Of a stretch of DNA of 64,000 nt, positions 32,855 to 42,932 are shown one piece after another. The position numbers were made by a program, and so were the translations under genes. Position 1 is the stretch's first letter, and each line of letters opens with the position of its first letter. The notes beneath the pieces are model-generated. The model saw only the letters and a list, made by a program, of their open reading frames with translations. It did not search any database and was not told the DNA's origin. The stretch comes from Maritimibacter sp. 55A14 (GTDB lineage Bacteria > Pseudomonadota > Alphaproteobacteria > Rhodobacterales > Rhodobacteraceae): NCBI RefSeq assembly GCF_003122205.1, contig NZ_QEYE01000008.1, positions 62,001-126,000 on the forward strand, written 5' to 3'.

Positions 32855-33685
32855 TCACCGGGGGGCGGGGCCGAATGCCTCGTCGAGCCAGGCTTCGGCC
32901 GGCGGCGACAGGGCGGCGTGCAGCGCCAGCACATGTGCGCGGCATCGCTCGCCCGGCCAGCCTTCGGGAAAGAAATTCGCCGGCAGGTCCGGGTGGCGCA
33001 AGAGCAGCCGCCGCCAGCGGTGGATGACCAGCGTGCGAAGGGTGATCGCGGCGCGCGGGCAGGGCGGCGGGCCGGTCCCGAGTGCATCTCGGCAGGCCGC
33101 AAGGGCCTCCTCCAGCCGCGCGTAGTCGGCGGCGAGCGCGGCGGGGCCCAGCCGCGCGCGGACCCAATCGGGCAGCGTGTCCAGTTCGCCCCGCAGGCGC
33201 ACCAGATCCGCGCCCGCCGGGGTCGAGGAGCCAGCGCTTCCCAGGTAGAGCCCCGGTGCGATCTCGATATGGCCCGCGCGGGTCATGGCGCGGGCGAGCG
33301 CGTCGCGCTCGGCCTGTGGGGCGGGTTCGGCGGCGGCAAGTTGCCAGGGGCCGTGCATCGCCGGGGCGCGGGCATAGATGCGGCGCGTCGCGGGTGCGAA
33401 TTCCGCGATGCCTTCCGGCGACAGGCGGTAATAGCTGTGGCGGCCGTGCTTGGAGCGGACGATCCAGCCGTCCCGCGCCAGCCGGTAGAGCGCCACGCGT
33501 AGCGCCTCGGGCTTGATGCCCATGCGCTCGGTGATCTGTGCCAGGGTGGTCGCGGCGACCGTGCCGCCGCGCGGCAGGACGGAATCCCCGAAAATCGTGA
33601 TGATGACCGACCAGACGCGCAGGTCGCCAAGTCCGGCCAGCGTGTCGATCATGCCATCGGCGGGCGCAGATCTTTTCCCCGTCAT
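32855..33685 (-). CDS. paaX: phenylacetate catabolism repressor PaaX
   Basis: 276 residues. N-terminal winged helix (TLAQITERMGIKPEALRVALYRLARDGWIVRSKHGRHSYYRLSP) and the PaaX C-terminal domain with FFPEGWPGERCRAHVLALHAALSPPAE. In E. coli PaaX represses paa genes until phenylacetyl-CoA binds. At the end of the paaZ operon strand, 46 bases after paaZ. Confidence 0.92.
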   Translation of the reverse strand: MTGKRSAPADGMIDTLAGLGDLRVWSVIITIFGDSVLPRGGTVAATTLAQITERMGIKPEALRVALYRLARDGWIVRSKHGRHSYYRLSPEGIAEFAPATRRIYARAPAMHGPWQLAAAEPAPQAERDALARAMTRAGHIEIAPGLYLGSAGSSTPAGADLVRLRGELDTLPDWVRARLGPAALAADYARLEEALAACRDALGTGPPPCPRAAITLRTLVIHRWRRLLLRHPDLPANFFPEGWPGERCRAHVLALHAALSPPAEAWLDEAFGPAPR

Positions 33686-33731
33686 GTCAAAGCTATAGCC
33701 CGTGCAAGGGCCAAGCGCCAGATGCGCCGCC

Positions 33732-35762
33732 TCAGTAGGCGTTCATGGTCAGAAGCTCGTAGGCGGCGACCGGCTCGCCATCCTGGTTGGTCAGCCCGAC
33801 ATCCCAGCGCACCTCGCCATAGGTGTCCGTGCGCCGGGTCTTCTTCTTCACTGTCAGGCGCACGCGGATGCTGTCGCCCGGACTGACGGGCTTGAGGAAT
33901 CGCAGCGCGTCGAGCCCGGTATTGGCCAGGACCGGCCCCGGCGTGGGCTCGACGAAGAGCCCCGCAGCGAAGGAAAGCAGCAGGTAGCCATGCGCGACGC
34001 GGCCCGGAAAGAACGGGTTCGCGGCGGCCGCCTCCTCGTCCATATGCGCATAGAAGGTGTCGCCGGTGAACTCGGCGAAATGTTCGATGTCTTCAAGCGT
34101 GACGGTGCGCGGGTCGGTGTGGAGCGTCTCGCCGATCTGCAAATCCGCGAAGCGCCGGGTGAAAGGATGGGCGGGGGCGGCGCGCTCGGCGGCGCCGGGC
34201 ATCCAGGTTTCGCCGATGGCGGCCAGCATGTCGGGGCTGCCCTGCACGGCGCTGCGCTGCATGTAGTGCATCACGCCGCGGATGCCGCCCATCTCCTCGC
34301 CGCCGCCGGCCCGGCCCGGCCCGCCGTGCACCATATGCGGCAGCGGCGCGCCGTGGCCGGTGGCCTCGGCCATGGAGGCGCGGTCGTTGAAATAGAGCCG
34401 CCCGTGAAAGGCGCCGGCGCCCAGCGCCACCGCCCGCGCCACGGCCGGGTCATGGGTGATGACCGAGGCCACCAGGCTGCCCTGTCCGCGATTGGCGATG
34501 GCGATGGCGTGGTCGAGGTCGCGGTAGCCCATGATTGTGGAGACCGGCCCGAAGGCCTCGGTCTCGTGCACGCGGGTCGCGGCGTCGGGATCGGCGCAGT
34601 GATAGAGCATCGGCGGCAGGAAGGCGCCGCGCGCCGGATCGGCGCCCTCGACGGTGAAATCGGCGGGGTTGCCGAAGACGCGCTCGGCTTCCAGCCCGAT
34701 GGTGGCGGCCTTCTCAAGTACATCGCGCTTCTGCGCGTTGGAGACCAGCGCGCCCATCCGCGTGCCCTCCAGCCGCGGGTCGCCGATGGTGGTCTTGCCC
34801 AGCTTGTCGCAAAGCGCGGAGATCATCGCGTCGGTTCGCGCCTCGGGCACCAGGATGCGCCGGATCGCGGTGCATTTCTGCCCCGCCTTGGCGGTCATCT
34901 CGCGGATCACCTCCTTCACGAAGAGGTCGAATTCCGGCGTTCCGGGCTCTGCGTCGGGCCCCAGGATCGAGGCGTTCAGGCTGTCCTGCTCGGCCACGAA
35001 ACGTACGGCGTTCTGAAGGATGCCCGGTGTCGCGCGCAGCATCTGCGCGGTCGCGGCCGAGCCGGTGAAGCTGACGATATCCTGCCCGCCCAGCCGGTCC
35101 AGCAGATCGCCGGTGCCGCCCGCGACCATCTGCAAAGCGCCGTCGGGCAGCAGGTCCGACTCGAGCATCAGCCGCACGCAGGCTTCGGTGACATAGCAGG
35201 TCGCGGTCGCGGGTTTCACGATGGCCGGCACGCCCGCCAAGAGCGTCGGGGCGAGCTTTTCCAGCATGCCCCAGACGGGGAAATTGAATGCGTTGATATG
35301 GACCGCCACACCTTGAAGGGGCGTGCAGATATGCTGGCCCAGGAACTGCCCGGATTTCGAGAGCTGCTCCACACCGCCGTCGAGATAGACCTGCGCGTCA
35401 GGCAACTCCCGCCGGCCCTTTGAGGCGAAGACGAAGAGCGTACCGATGCCTCCGTCCACGTCGATCAGATGGTCGCGCTGCGTGGCGCCGGTGTCGAAGG
35501 ACAGGTCATATAGCACCTGCTTGTGCTTCGACAGATGCGCGGCCAGTGCCTTGAGCATGCGGGCGCGGTCGTGGAATGTCATGGCGCGCAGCGACGGGCC
35601 GCCCCGTGTCCTGGCGTGGTCCAGCATGGCGGCGAAATCGACGCCGCCGCCGCCCGCCTCGGCGATCACCTCGCCGGTGATGGCACTTTCGATCGGGCGT
35701 GCGCCGCTGCCCGGCGCGATCCATTGCCCGGCCACGAAACTGGCGATCTTGCGAATGCTCAT
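33732..35762 (-). CDS. paaZ: bifunctional PaaZ: oxepin-CoA hydrolase / aldehyde dehydrogenase
   Basis: 676 residues. N-terminal aldehyde dehydrogenase domain: PVWGMLEKLAPTLLAGVPAIVKPATAT, FTGSAATAQMLRA, catalytic region GQKCTAIRRILVPE with Cys, NRGQGSLVASV. C-terminal MaoC-like hotdog hydratase domain (HAHMDEEAAA..., GRVAHGYLLLSFAAGLF). Opens the oxepin ring of 2-oxepin-2(3H)-ylideneacetyl-CoA and oxidises the aldehyde. Length and two-domain layout match E. coli PaaZ (681). Confidence 0.95.
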   Translation of the reverse strand: MSIRKIASFVAGQWIAPGSGARPIESAITGEVIAEAGGGGVDFAAMLDHARTRGGPSLRAMTFHDRARMLKALAAHLSKHKQVLYDLSFDTGATQRDHLIDVDGGIGTLFVFASKGRRELPDAQVYLDGGVEQLSKSGQFLGQHICTPLQGVAVHINAFNFPVWGMLEKLAPTLLAGVPAIVKPATATCYVTEACVRLMLESDLLPDGALQMVAGGTGDLLDRLGGQDIVSFTGSAATAQMLRATPGILQNAVRFVAEQDSLNASILGPDAEPGTPEFDLFVKEVIREMTAKAGQKCTAIRRILVPEARTDAMISALCDKLGKTTIGDPRLEGTRMGALVSNAQKRDVLEKAATIGLEAERVFGNPADFTVEGADPARGAFLPPMLYHCADPDAATRVHETEAFGPVSTIMGYRDLDHAIAIANRGQGSLVASVITHDPAVARAVALGAGAFHGRLYFNDRASMAEATGHGAPLPHMVHGGPGRAGGGEEMGGIRGVMHYMQRSAVQGSPDMLAAIGETWMPGAAERAAPAHPFTRRFADLQIGETLHTDPRTVTLEDIEHFAEFTGDTFYAHMDEEAAAANPFFPGRVAHGYLLLSFAAGLFVEPTPGPVLANTGLDALRFLKPVSPGDSIRVRLTVKKKTRRTDTYGEVRWDVGLTNQDGEPVAAYELLTMNAY

Positions 35763-35784
35763 CTCTGTCTCCTCGGGTTCGGTG

Positions 35785-36981
35785 TCACGACAGGCGCGCG
35801 GGCAGGCGGGCCCAGCCGCGGAAACGCAGCCGCCCGCCGCGCACCGCGCTGCCGGTCAGGGTGTAGTCGGGATAGCGGGCCAGGAACCGGGCGAGCGCGA
35901 TGCGCCCCTCCATGCGCGCCAGGCTGAGACCCACGCAGGTATGCGCGCCGCCGCCGAAGGCCAGGTGCTTGTTGGGCCGCCGGTCGAGCCGGAACCGGTC
36001 GGGCGCCTCGAAACGGTCCGGGTCGCGGTTGGCGGCGCCGATCACGAGGTGCAGGTTGGTCCCGGCGGGCAGGAAATGGCCGTGAAACTCCGTCTCCTCG
36101 GCGGTCAACCGGTTGCCCAACTGGTTCGGGCTTTCCATCCGGAGAACTTCCTCCACAGCCGAGGTCATCCTCTCGGGCTCGGCGATCAGCGCCGCGCGGA
36201 TGTCGCGGTGCCGCTCCAGGAGCTCCAGCGCGTTGCCGATCAGGTTGCTCGTGGTTTCATGGCCGGCATTCAGGATGAAGATGCAGTTCTGTTCCAGCTC
36301 GTCGGGGCTCAGCGCCCCCGCACCCGGCTGCATCAGCCTTGTGAGAACGTCCGTCTCCGGATCGCCGGGGTTCGCGCGGCGGCGCTCGATCAGGTCGGAA
36401 AGGAAGGCGCGGAACTCGGTCACGGCGCGGTTGCCCTGCGCAAGCTGCGCCTCGGTCAGAGCGGGTTCCAGCGCCCCCAGGATCGCCAGCGACCAGCCCC
36501 GCAGCGGGCCGCGTTCGGCGTGGGGAATGTCGAATAGGTTGCCGATCACCTCCACCGGGATGGCGGCGGCGAAATCGGCGATCAGGTCGGGCGCGGGGTT
36601 GTCGGCCATCGCATCCAGCAGCCGGTCCACCAGCGCCACCAGCCCCGGCTCCGTCCGGGCCAGCGCGCGCGGCGTCATCGCGCCGACCATGATGTCGCGG
36701 ACCCGCGTGTGCGAAGGCGGGTCGTTGAAGACCAGCGACGTGGTGTGATGCAGGTAGAGCGGGCTGCCCGGCCCGAATTTCGGCCTGAAGACGTCGTGCT
36801 TGGCGGAAATGAAGCGCGCCGCGTCGCGATAGACCCGGTCCAGGTCGGTATGGCGCGACAGGATCACCGACCCGTCGGGCTGCGGATGGACCGGCGCTTC
36901 GGCCAGCAGCCGGCGATAGACCGGATACGGGTTCTCGACGAAGCCGGCGGGGGGATTGTTGAGATCGAACGCGAATGCCAT
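35785..36981 (-). CDS. cytochrome P450
   Basis: 398 residues. I-helix AGHETTS (239-245), ExxR motif EEVLR (278-281) and haem ligand Cys349 in FGGGAHTCVGLSLARMEGR. Soluble bacterial class I P450, expected to use a ferredoxin partner; none is encoded in this stretch. Lies between paaZ and a TRAP transporter, three bases from the latter, so it is probably cotranscribed. It may hydroxylate or demethylate an aromatic acid feeding the phenylacetate route. Substrate unknown. Confidence 0.93.
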   Translation of the reverse strand: MAFAFDLNNPPAGFVENPYPVYRRLLAEAPVHPQPDGSVILSRHTDLDRVYRDAARFISAKHDVFRPKFGPGSPLYLHHTTSLVFNDPPSHTRVRDIMVGAMTPRALARTEPGLVALVDRLLDAMADNPAPDLIADFAAAIPVEVIGNLFDIPHAERGPLRGWSLAILGALEPALTEAQLAQGNRAVTEFRAFLSDLIERRRANPGDPETDVLTRLMQPGAGALSPDELEQNCIFILNAGHETTSNLIGNALELLERHRDIRAALIAEPERMTSAVEEVLRMESPNQLGNRLTAEETEFHGHFLPAGTNLHLVIGAANRDPDRFEAPDRFRLDRRPNKHLAFGGGAHTCVGLSLARMEGRIALARFLARYPDYTLTGSAVRGGRLRFRGWARLPARLS

Positions 36982-36984
36982 AGC

Positions 36985-38325
36985 TCAGCCCATCTGGTCG
37001 GGCAGATAGAGAACCAGCGCCGGCAGCGCCACCAGAAGCGCCAGCCGCAGGATGTCGAACATCCAGAACGGCGTGACGCCCCGGAAGATCGTCGCGGTGG
37101 AGACGTCGCCGACCACGCCTTTCAGGGTGAAGACGTTGAGCCCGACCGGCGGCGTGATCAGGCTGATCTCGGTGACGACCACGACGATGATGCCGAACCA
37201 GACCGCGTCGAATCCCAGCGACTGCACCAGCGGAAAGAAGATCGGCACGGTCAGCAGCAGCATCGAGAGACTCTCGAAGACCATGCCGAGCAGGATATAG
37301 ACCAGCAAGATCAGCGCCATCACCATCATCGGCGAGATGGCGTTGGCGGTGACCAGGCCGACCAGATCCTCCGGTAGCCCGGCGAGGTTCACGAAGTTGG
37401 AGAAGATATGCGCGCCGATCAGCACCGCAAAAAGCCCGGCTGAGGTGAAGGCGGTCTCGCGCAGCGCCTCCAGCGTGTCGCGGACACTCAGGTTGCCGCG
37501 GAAGAGCGCGATCAGGAAGGCGCCCATCGCGCCCATCCCCGCGGCCTCGGTGGGCGAGAAAGTAAGATGGAGCGGCGCCACGTCGAGAAGCCCGTAAAGA
37601 CCGCCGATCACCAGGAAGAAGAGCAGCAACACCGCCCAGACGGCGCGCAGCGCGCGCAACCGGTCAGCCCAGCCGTGGCGTTCGCCAGCAGGGCCGGCGG
37701 CCGGGTTGCGCCAGACCGTCCAGCGCACCGCGAAGAGGTAGAAGACCACGCCCAGCAGCCCCGGCACGATCCCGGCGATGAAGAGCTTGCCGATGGAGGT
37801 TTCCGTGAGCAGCCCGTAGATCACCAGGATAACCGAAGGCGGGATCAGGATGCCCAGCGTGCCGCCGGCCGCGATCGACGCGGTCGAGAGCCCGTCGGCA
37901 TAGCCGTAACGGCGCATCTCGGGCATCGCCACCTTGGACATGGTGGCCGCGGTCGCCAGCGACGAGCCGCAGATCGCGGCGAACCCGCCGCAGGCCACCA
38001 CGGTCGCCATCGCCAGTCCGCCCCGGAAATGGCCCAGAAAGGCGTTGGAGACGGCGTAGAGTTCGCGCGACAGCCCGCCCTTGTTGACGAAAAGCCCCAT
38101 CAGGATGAAGAGCGGCACCACCGAGAGCCCGTAATTCTGTGCCGTGTCCAGGACGGTGCGCCCGACCATCGACATCGCGGCCGTGGCGCCCCGCCCGTCG
38201 GTCAGGCCGCCGCCGCGCTCGAAGATGTAGCCAAAGGTGCCCACCAGCCCCATCGCGAAGACGATGGGCATGCGCAGCAGCACCAGCAGCAGGACCAGCG
38301 CGAAACCGATCAGCGCGGCGGTCAT
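36985..38325 (-). CDS. TRAP transporter large permease (DctM-like)
   Basis: 446 residues, about twelve to thirteen transmembrane segments. Family patterns: LVLLLVLLRMPIVFAMGLVGTFGY, GLFVNKGGLSRELYAVSNAFLGHFRGGLAMATVVACGGFAAICGSS, and TPPVGLNVFTLKGVV. Moves an organic acid with Na+ gradient together with DctQ and DctP. Overlaps dctQ by four bases. Confidence 0.95.
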   Translation of the reverse strand: MTAALIGFALVLLLVLLRMPIVFAMGLVGTFGYIFERGGGLTDGRGATAAMSMVGRTVLDTAQNYGLSVVPLFILMGLFVNKGGLSRELYAVSNAFLGHFRGGLAMATVVACGGFAAICGSSLATAATMSKVAMPEMRRYGYADGLSTASIAAGGTLGILIPPSVILVIYGLLTETSIGKLFIAGIVPGLLGVVFYLFAVRWTVWRNPAAGPAGERHGWADRLRALRAVWAVLLLFFLVIGGLYGLLDVAPLHLTFSPTEAAGMGAMGAFLIALFRGNLSVRDTLEALRETAFTSAGLFAVLIGAHIFSNFVNLAGLPEDLVGLVTANAISPMMVMALILLVYILLGMVFESLSMLLLTVPIFFPLVQSLGFDAVWFGIIVVVVTEISLITPPVGLNVFTLKGVVGDVSTATIFRGVTPFWMFDILRLALLVALPALVLYLPDQMG

Positions 38326-38825
38326 TGCGCATCCCTCAGCAGTTTCGGGGCGATGAGTGTCAGCACGCCCACCACAAGCATCGCCAGCCCGGCCAGCGCG
38401 ACGGCCAGCGCGATGAACCAGCTTATGTAGAATTGCGGGATCGCCAGGTATTCCGTCACGTCGCCATAGCTGCGCTGCCGCTCTGCCAGCACCCGCAGCC
38501 GGTCGAACGGCCAGTAGAGCATGGCGCCCGACAGCAGGTGGATCATCCCGTCGCGCAGGCGTGCGGCGCGAACGCGGTGGAAGAACGGATCGGTCAGGTC
38601 CACCGCGATGTGGTGGCCGCGCGCCGAGACCATCGGCAGAACGGAAAAGACGATGATCGCCATGAGGATGCGCGTCAGTTCGGTCGCGGCCTCGATCGGC
38701 GCGTTGAAGGCCGAGCGCAGGATCACGTCGCAGAAGGTCATCACCATCAGCGCGAAGAGCGCGCCCGAGGCGAGCAGCACCGGCAGGGCGCTCGCACGGC
38801 GCAGAAGGCGAAGGAATGCGGACAT
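38322..38825 (-). CDS. TRAP transporter small permease (DctQ-like)
   Basis: 167 residues, four predicted transmembrane segments (LPVLLASGALFALMVMTFCDVILRS; LTRILMAIIVFSVLPMVSARGHHIAVDL; and two more). Partner of the DctM subunit. Between dctP and dctM. Confidence 0.92.
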   Translation of the reverse strand: MSAFLRLLRRASALPVLLASGALFALMVMTFCDVILRSAFNAPIEAATELTRILMAIIVFSVLPMVSARGHHIAVDLTDPFFHRVRAARLRDGMIHLLSGAMLYWPFDRLRVLAERQRSYGDVTEYLAIPQFYISWFIALAVALAGLAMLVVGVLTLIAPKLLRDAQ

Positions 38826-38885
38826 GGCGGCGGGGTCTCCGGCGGGGTGGCGGGCGGCGGAAGGCGCCGCCCGCGCATCACCGCG

Positions 38886-39908
38886 TCAATTTCCGTTGAG
38901 TTCGGACTTCAGGAAGTCGTGCGCAGCCTTGGCGTCCACCCCTGTCGCGGCGATCTCTTCCAGCGCCGAGCCGATGATGGCTTCGGACATCTCGGCGAAT
39001 TTCGCCTGGTCCGCTTCCGAGGCCTGGGTGATCGTGTTGCCCTCGGTCTCCTTGGTCAGAGCCACGCTCTCGGCATCGCCCAGATCCCAGATCTTTCCGA
39101 TCTCGCGGCTGAGCGGCTCGCCGAAGACCTTGTCCTCCAGCGCCTGACGCAGATCGTCGGGCAGGGCGGCCAGCGCGTCCTCGTTCATCACGAAGGCGAA
39201 GGAGCCACGGTAGAAGCCGCCGGGCATCTCGAAGACATGCGGGGCCACTTCCGTCAGCTTGAAGCCGCGGCGCGACTCCCAGGGCATGACCACGCCATCC
39301 GCGGCGTTGGAGGCCAGCGTCTCGTAAACCTTGGGTGCGGGCACCTTGATGCCGGTGGCGCCGAGCGCCGCGCCGACATCGCCGCCCACGCCGCCGGGCA
39401 CGCGCAGCTTCAGCCCCGAGATTGCATCGAGCGACTCCACCGGCGCGGCGGTGTGCAACTGTGCGGGGCCGTGCGTATGCAGTGCCACGACGCGCACGCC
39501 GCGATGCTCGTCGGCTCCCTTCAGGAACTTCTCATAGGCGCGCCAATAGGCCACCGAGGCTTCTTCGGCGGAGCCCTCGTAGCCCGGCAGTTCGATAAGC
39601 TTGGAAGTCACGAAGCGCCCGGCCTGATAGCCGTGGAAGATGATCGTGGCATCCGCCGCGCCGTCCATGATCAGGTCCATCTGCGCGGGCGGCGGTGCGA
39701 TGCCCAGCTTCAGCTCGGCCGTGACCCGGCCATCGGTGGCCTCCTCGATCATCTCGGTGAATTTCGGCCACATCCGGGAATTGATGTTGTGGGTCGGCGG
39801 CGCCCAGCTCGAGATCAGCAGCGTGTAGTCCGCCGCCTGCGCGATGCCCGCCGTCAGCGCCATCGCGGCGCCAGCCATAAGGCTGGTCAGTCCTGTCAGT
39901 CTGGTCAT
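38886..39908 (-). CDS. TRAP transporter substrate-binding protein (DctP-like)
   Basis: 340 residues from the ATG at 39908 with GGGAGGAAA upstream. Signal peptide MTRLTGLTSLMAGAAMALTAGIAQA. SBP_bac_7 patterns: LLISSWAPPTHNINSRMWPKFTEMIEEATDGRV, AQLHTAAPVESLDAISGLKLRVPGG and the Arg157-type LKLRVPG. The binding pocket in this family usually uses that Arg to hold a carboxylate, so an organic acid, maybe an arylacetate, is likely. Confidence 0.92.
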   Translation of the reverse strand: MTRLTGLTSLMAGAAMALTAGIAQAADYTLLISSWAPPTHNINSRMWPKFTEMIEEATDGRVTAELKLGIAPPPAQMDLIMDGAADATIIFHGYQAGRFVTSKLIELPGYEGSAEEASVAYWRAYEKFLKGADEHRGVRVVALHTHGPAQLHTAAPVESLDAISGLKLRVPGGVGGDVGAALGATGIKVPAPKVYETLASNAADGVVMPWESRRGFKLTEVAPHVFEMPGGFYRGSFAFVMNEDALAALPDDLRQALEDKVFGEPLSREIGKIWDLGDAESVALTKETEGNTITQASEADQAKFAEMSEAIIGSALEEIAATGVDAKAAHDFLKSELNGN

Positions 39909-39973
39909 GATTTCCTCCCGTTCAGACCGTCTTTTCCGTACATGCCGCGCCGCGTCTTGCGCCGGTCGCGGCC

Positions 39974-42010
39974 TCACCCCAGAAACTTCGAAATCCGCCA
40001 GGTGCCCCGGCTCTCCTCGGCCACCGCGCGCATGGACCGCGCCACCGCGTCGGTGCCGATCTCCCCGGTATAATGCATCGGGCCGCCGCGCCATCTGGGA
40101 AAACCGTAGCCGTGGATCTCCACCATGTCGATCTCGGCGGGGCTTTCGGCGATGCCCTCCTCGACGATGAGCGCGCCCTCGTTGACCATCACCGCAACCA
40201 GCCGGTCGCGGATGTCCTCGGCCGAAAAGGCGCGCCGGTCGATCCCGGCCTCGGCGGAGTAGCCGGTGATGATCCGCTCCACCTCCGGGTCGCGTTCGGG
40301 TCTGCGGCTGCCCTCGGCATAGGTGTACCAGCCGTGTCCGGCGCGCTGTCCCAGCCGCCCCGCCTCGCAGAGCCGGTCGGCGATGGGCACGTAGCGTTCG
40401 GCGGGATCGTGCGTCGCCGCCTGCCGCTTGCGGTTGGCCCAGGCGATCTGCAACCCGGTCAGGTCCTGCAGTTCATATGGCCCCATCGGCAGGCCGAAGC
40501 CGCGCATCGCCGCATCGACCTCATGCGGCAACGCGCCGTCGGCCAGCAGGTAGTCGGCCGCACGCCGGTAGGCCGACAGGATGCGGTTGCCGATGAACCC
40601 GTCGCAGATGCCCGCCAGCACGGCGACCTTGCCCATCCGCTTGCCCATGGCAAAGCCGGTGGCCAGCACGTCCGCAGCGGTTTCGGGCAGGCGCACGATC
40701 TCCAGCAGTTTCATCACATGCGCGGGCGAGAAGAAATGCAGCCCCAGGCAGCGCGCGGGGTTCGGGATGCCGTCGAAGATCTCCCGCGGGTCCAGATAAG
40801 AGGTGTTCGTCGCCAGGATCGCCTGCCGGTTCATCGCGGCGGAGAGATCGCGGAAGACGACGCGCTTGACTTCCAGATCCTCGAAGACCGCCTCGACCGC
40901 CAGTTGCGCCGGTGCGGTATCGGCGTAGTCCGTGCTGACCGAGAGCCTGCCGCGCAGCGCCTCGGCCCCGTCATCGTCGAGCTTGCCGCGTTTCACGGCG
41001 CCGCCGATCAGGCCATCCAGATTTCCGTGCGCGCTTTCGGCCGCCGCGTCGTCGCGCTCGATCAGCGTCACCCGCAGCCCGGCCATCAGCGCCGACATCG
41101 CGATACCTGCGCCCATCAGCCCGCCGCCCACCACGGCGACATGCTTGATTTCGCGGGGTTTCGCGCCTGCTATGGCGTCGGGCCGGGCGACCTTGCGTTC
41201 CGCGAAGAAGGCGTGGCGCAGGGCGCGGGATTCGGCGGTGTCGCGCAGCGCCAGGTGCAGCGCGCGTTCCTTCGGCTGGCCCTCGGCGAAGGGCAGCTCC
41301 GCTGCCCAGGCGATGGCGTCGAGATTGTGCAGCGGCGACCGCTGGCCCTTGGCGCGTTTCTCCAGCCCCGCGCGCATATGGGCGAAATAGCCGTCGCGGA
41401 CGGGATGCACGGCCCGCGCGCTGACCGGCGCGGGGCGTGGCGGAAGGTCGGCGGCCATCGCCTCGGCCCCGGCCACCGGGTCCGCGTCGATCCGGTCGAG
41501 CCCGCCCAGGTCGCGCAGGGTTTCCGCCGTCACCATCCGCCCGTTGCAGGCGATGTCCACTGCGGCCTCGATCCCCACCAGGCGCGGCAGGCGCTGGCTG
41601 CCTCCGGCGCCGGGCACCAGGCCGATGTTGACTTCCGGCAGGCCGAAGCGTGTGCCGGGCTCGGCCACCCGCCAGGCACAGGCCATCGCGATCTCGAAGC
41701 CGCCGCCCAGGACCGTGCCATGCAGCGCCGCGATGAAGGGCACCGCGCTGGCCTCGATCCGCGTGACCACGTCCGGCAGGTCGGGCAGGGCCGGGGGCTT
41801 GCCGAATTCCGAGATATCGCCGCCGGCAACGAATGTGCGCCCCGCGCAGGAGAGGATGGCAACCTCCGCGCCGGAGCCTTCGACCTGAGCCACCGCGGCG
41901 TCGAGTCCCGCACGCACCGCCTGCGAGGTCGCGTTCACCGGCGGGTTGTCGATCACCACATGAGCGACGCGGCCCTGGATCGTCACGCTGACGGGATTCT
42001 CGGCTGTCAT
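39974..42010 (-). CDS. fused enoyl-CoA hydratase / 3-hydroxyacyl-CoA dehydrogenase
   Basis: 678 residues from the ATG at 42010. N-terminal crotonase domain: [65 protein letters not shown] with the two Glu of enoyl-CoA hydratases. Then NAD-binding [22 protein letters not shown] and 3HCDH domains with [16 protein letters not shown]. Likely covers both 2,3-dehydroadipyl-CoA hydration (PaaF) and 3-hydroxyadipyl-CoA oxidation (PaaH). No separate paaF or paaH is seen in the window. Confidence 0.88.
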   Translation of the reverse strand: MTAENPVSVTIQGRVAHVVIDNPPVNATSQAVRAGLDAAVAQVEGSGAEVAILSCAGRTFVAGGDISEFGKPPALPDLPDVVTRIEASAVPFIAALHGTVLGGGFEIAMACAWRVAEPGTRFGLPEVNIGLVPGAGGSQRLPRLVGIEAAVDIACNGRMVTAETLRDLGGLDRIDADPVAGAEAMAADLPPRPAPVSARAVHPVRDGYFAHMRAGLEKRAKGQRSPLHNLDAIAWAAELPFAEGQPKERALHLALRDTAESRALRHAFFAERKVARPDAIAGAKPREIKHVAVVGGGLMGAGIAMSALMAGLRVTLIERDDAAAESAHGNLDGLIGGAVKRGKLDDDGAEALRGRLSVSTDYADTAPAQLAVEAVFEDLEVKRVVFRDLSAAMNRQAILATNTSYLDPREIFDGIPNPARCLGLHFFSPAHVMKLLEIVRLPETAADVLATGFAMGKRMGKVAVLAGICDGFIGNRILSAYRRAADYLLADGALPHEVDAAMRGFGLPMGPYELQDLTGLQIAWANRKRQAATHDPAERYVPIADRLCEAGRLGQRAGHGWYTYAEGSRRPERDPEVERIITGYSAEAGIDRRAFSAEDIRDRLVAVMVNEGALIVEEGIAESPAEIDMVEIHGYGFPRWRGGPMHYTGEIGTDAVARSMRAVAEESRGTWRISKFLG

Positions 42011-42082
42011 TCTTCCCCCGCTCCGGCTCTTCCGCTGCCGCGCGCCTGAATCGGTTTCGGCGTCTGGCACCACAACATTATT

Positions 42083-42099
42083 GACCAACCGTTCGGTTT
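42083..42099. promoter_or_regulatory. TetR-type palindromic operator in the divergent promoter
   Basis: AACCG-TT-CGGTT (42087-42098) is a perfect inverted repeat between the divergent hydratase/dehydrogenase gene and paaG. Its form fits a TetR-family site, probably for the regulator at 44685. GACCA at the left edge also gives a half RutR-like match. Confidence 0.5.
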
Positions 42100-42140
42100 A
42101 TGCAAATCTTTTGTCGGAATATTCTGAAACGGAACGGCGC

Positions 42141-42932
42141 ATGAGCGATACGATTCTTTCGCGGGATCACGGCGGCTGGGTGGAGATCACGCTCAACCGT
42201 CCCGACCGCCTCAATTCCTTCAATGACGAGATGCACGGCGCGCTGCGGGGCGCGCTGGAGGGCGCCCGCGACGGCGGCGCGCGGGCAGTGCTGATCACCG
42301 GCGCGGGACGCGGGTTCTGCGCCGGGCAGGATCTGGGCGACCGCGACCCGGCCAAGATGGACAGCCCCCCCGACCTCAGCCGGACGCTGACCGGATTCTA
42401 CAACCCGCTGGTGCGCCTGATCCGGTCGCTGGACTTTCCGGTGATCTGCGCCGTCAATGGCGTGGCGGCGGGGGCGGGGGCCAACCTGGCGCTGGCCTGC
42501 GACATCGTGCTGGCCGCGGAGAACGCGAAGTTCATCCAGTCCTTCGCCAAGGTGGGACTGGTGCCCGATGCCGGCGGAAGCTGGGCGCTTACCCGGCTTC
42601 TGGGCGAGGCCCGCGCCAAGGCGCTGGCGATGACGGCCGAGCCGCTGGGCGCCGTGCAGGCGGCCGATTGGGGGCTGATCTGGAAGGCGCTGCCCGACGA
42701 CCGGCTGATGGACGAGGCCCGCGCCCTGGCCGCGCGACTGGCCGTGGGGCCGACCGTCGGGCTGGGTCTGACGAAACAGGCGATCCAGGCGGCCTCCGTC
42801 AACACACTCGACGATCAACTCGATCTCGAGGCGCGGCTTCAGAAAGCCTGCGGCGAGACGCGGGATTATGCCGAGGGCGTCACGTCCTTCCTGCAGAAAC
42901 GCCCCGCGCGCTTCACCGGGGGCCGATCATGA
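42141..42932 (+). CDS. paaG: 2-(1,2-epoxy-1,2-dihydrophenyl)acetyl-CoA isomerase PaaG
   Basis: 263 residues from the ATG at 42141, chosen over an earlier in-frame start that runs into the operator. Crotonase fold: ITLNRPDRLNSFNDEMHGALRG, ITGAGRGFCAGQDLGDRDP, VNGVAAGAGANLALACDIVLAAENAKFIQSFAKVGLVPDAGGSW. Isomerises the epoxide to oxepin-CoA. Coupled to paaI (ATGA). Confidence 0.93.
   Translation: MSDTILSRDHGGWVEITLNRPDRLNSFNDEMHGALRGALEGARDGGARAVLITGAGRGFCAGQDLGDRDPAKMDSPPDLSRTLTGFYNPLVRLIRSLDFPVICAVNGVAAGAGANLALACDIVLAAENAKFIQSFAKVGLVPDAGGSWALTRLLGEARAKALAMTAEPLGAVQAADWGLIWKALPDDRLMDEARALAARLAVGPTVGLGLTKQAIQAASVNTLDDQLDLEARLQKACGETRDYAEGVTSFLQKRPARFTGGRS

Noticed and set aside
33702-35423. 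Plus-strand 573-codon open frame
   Set aside because: Antisense of paaZ, which has complete domain motifs.
40073-42049. Plus-strand 658-codon open frame
   Set aside because: Antisense of the fused hydratase/dehydrogenase; His/Arg-rich shadow.
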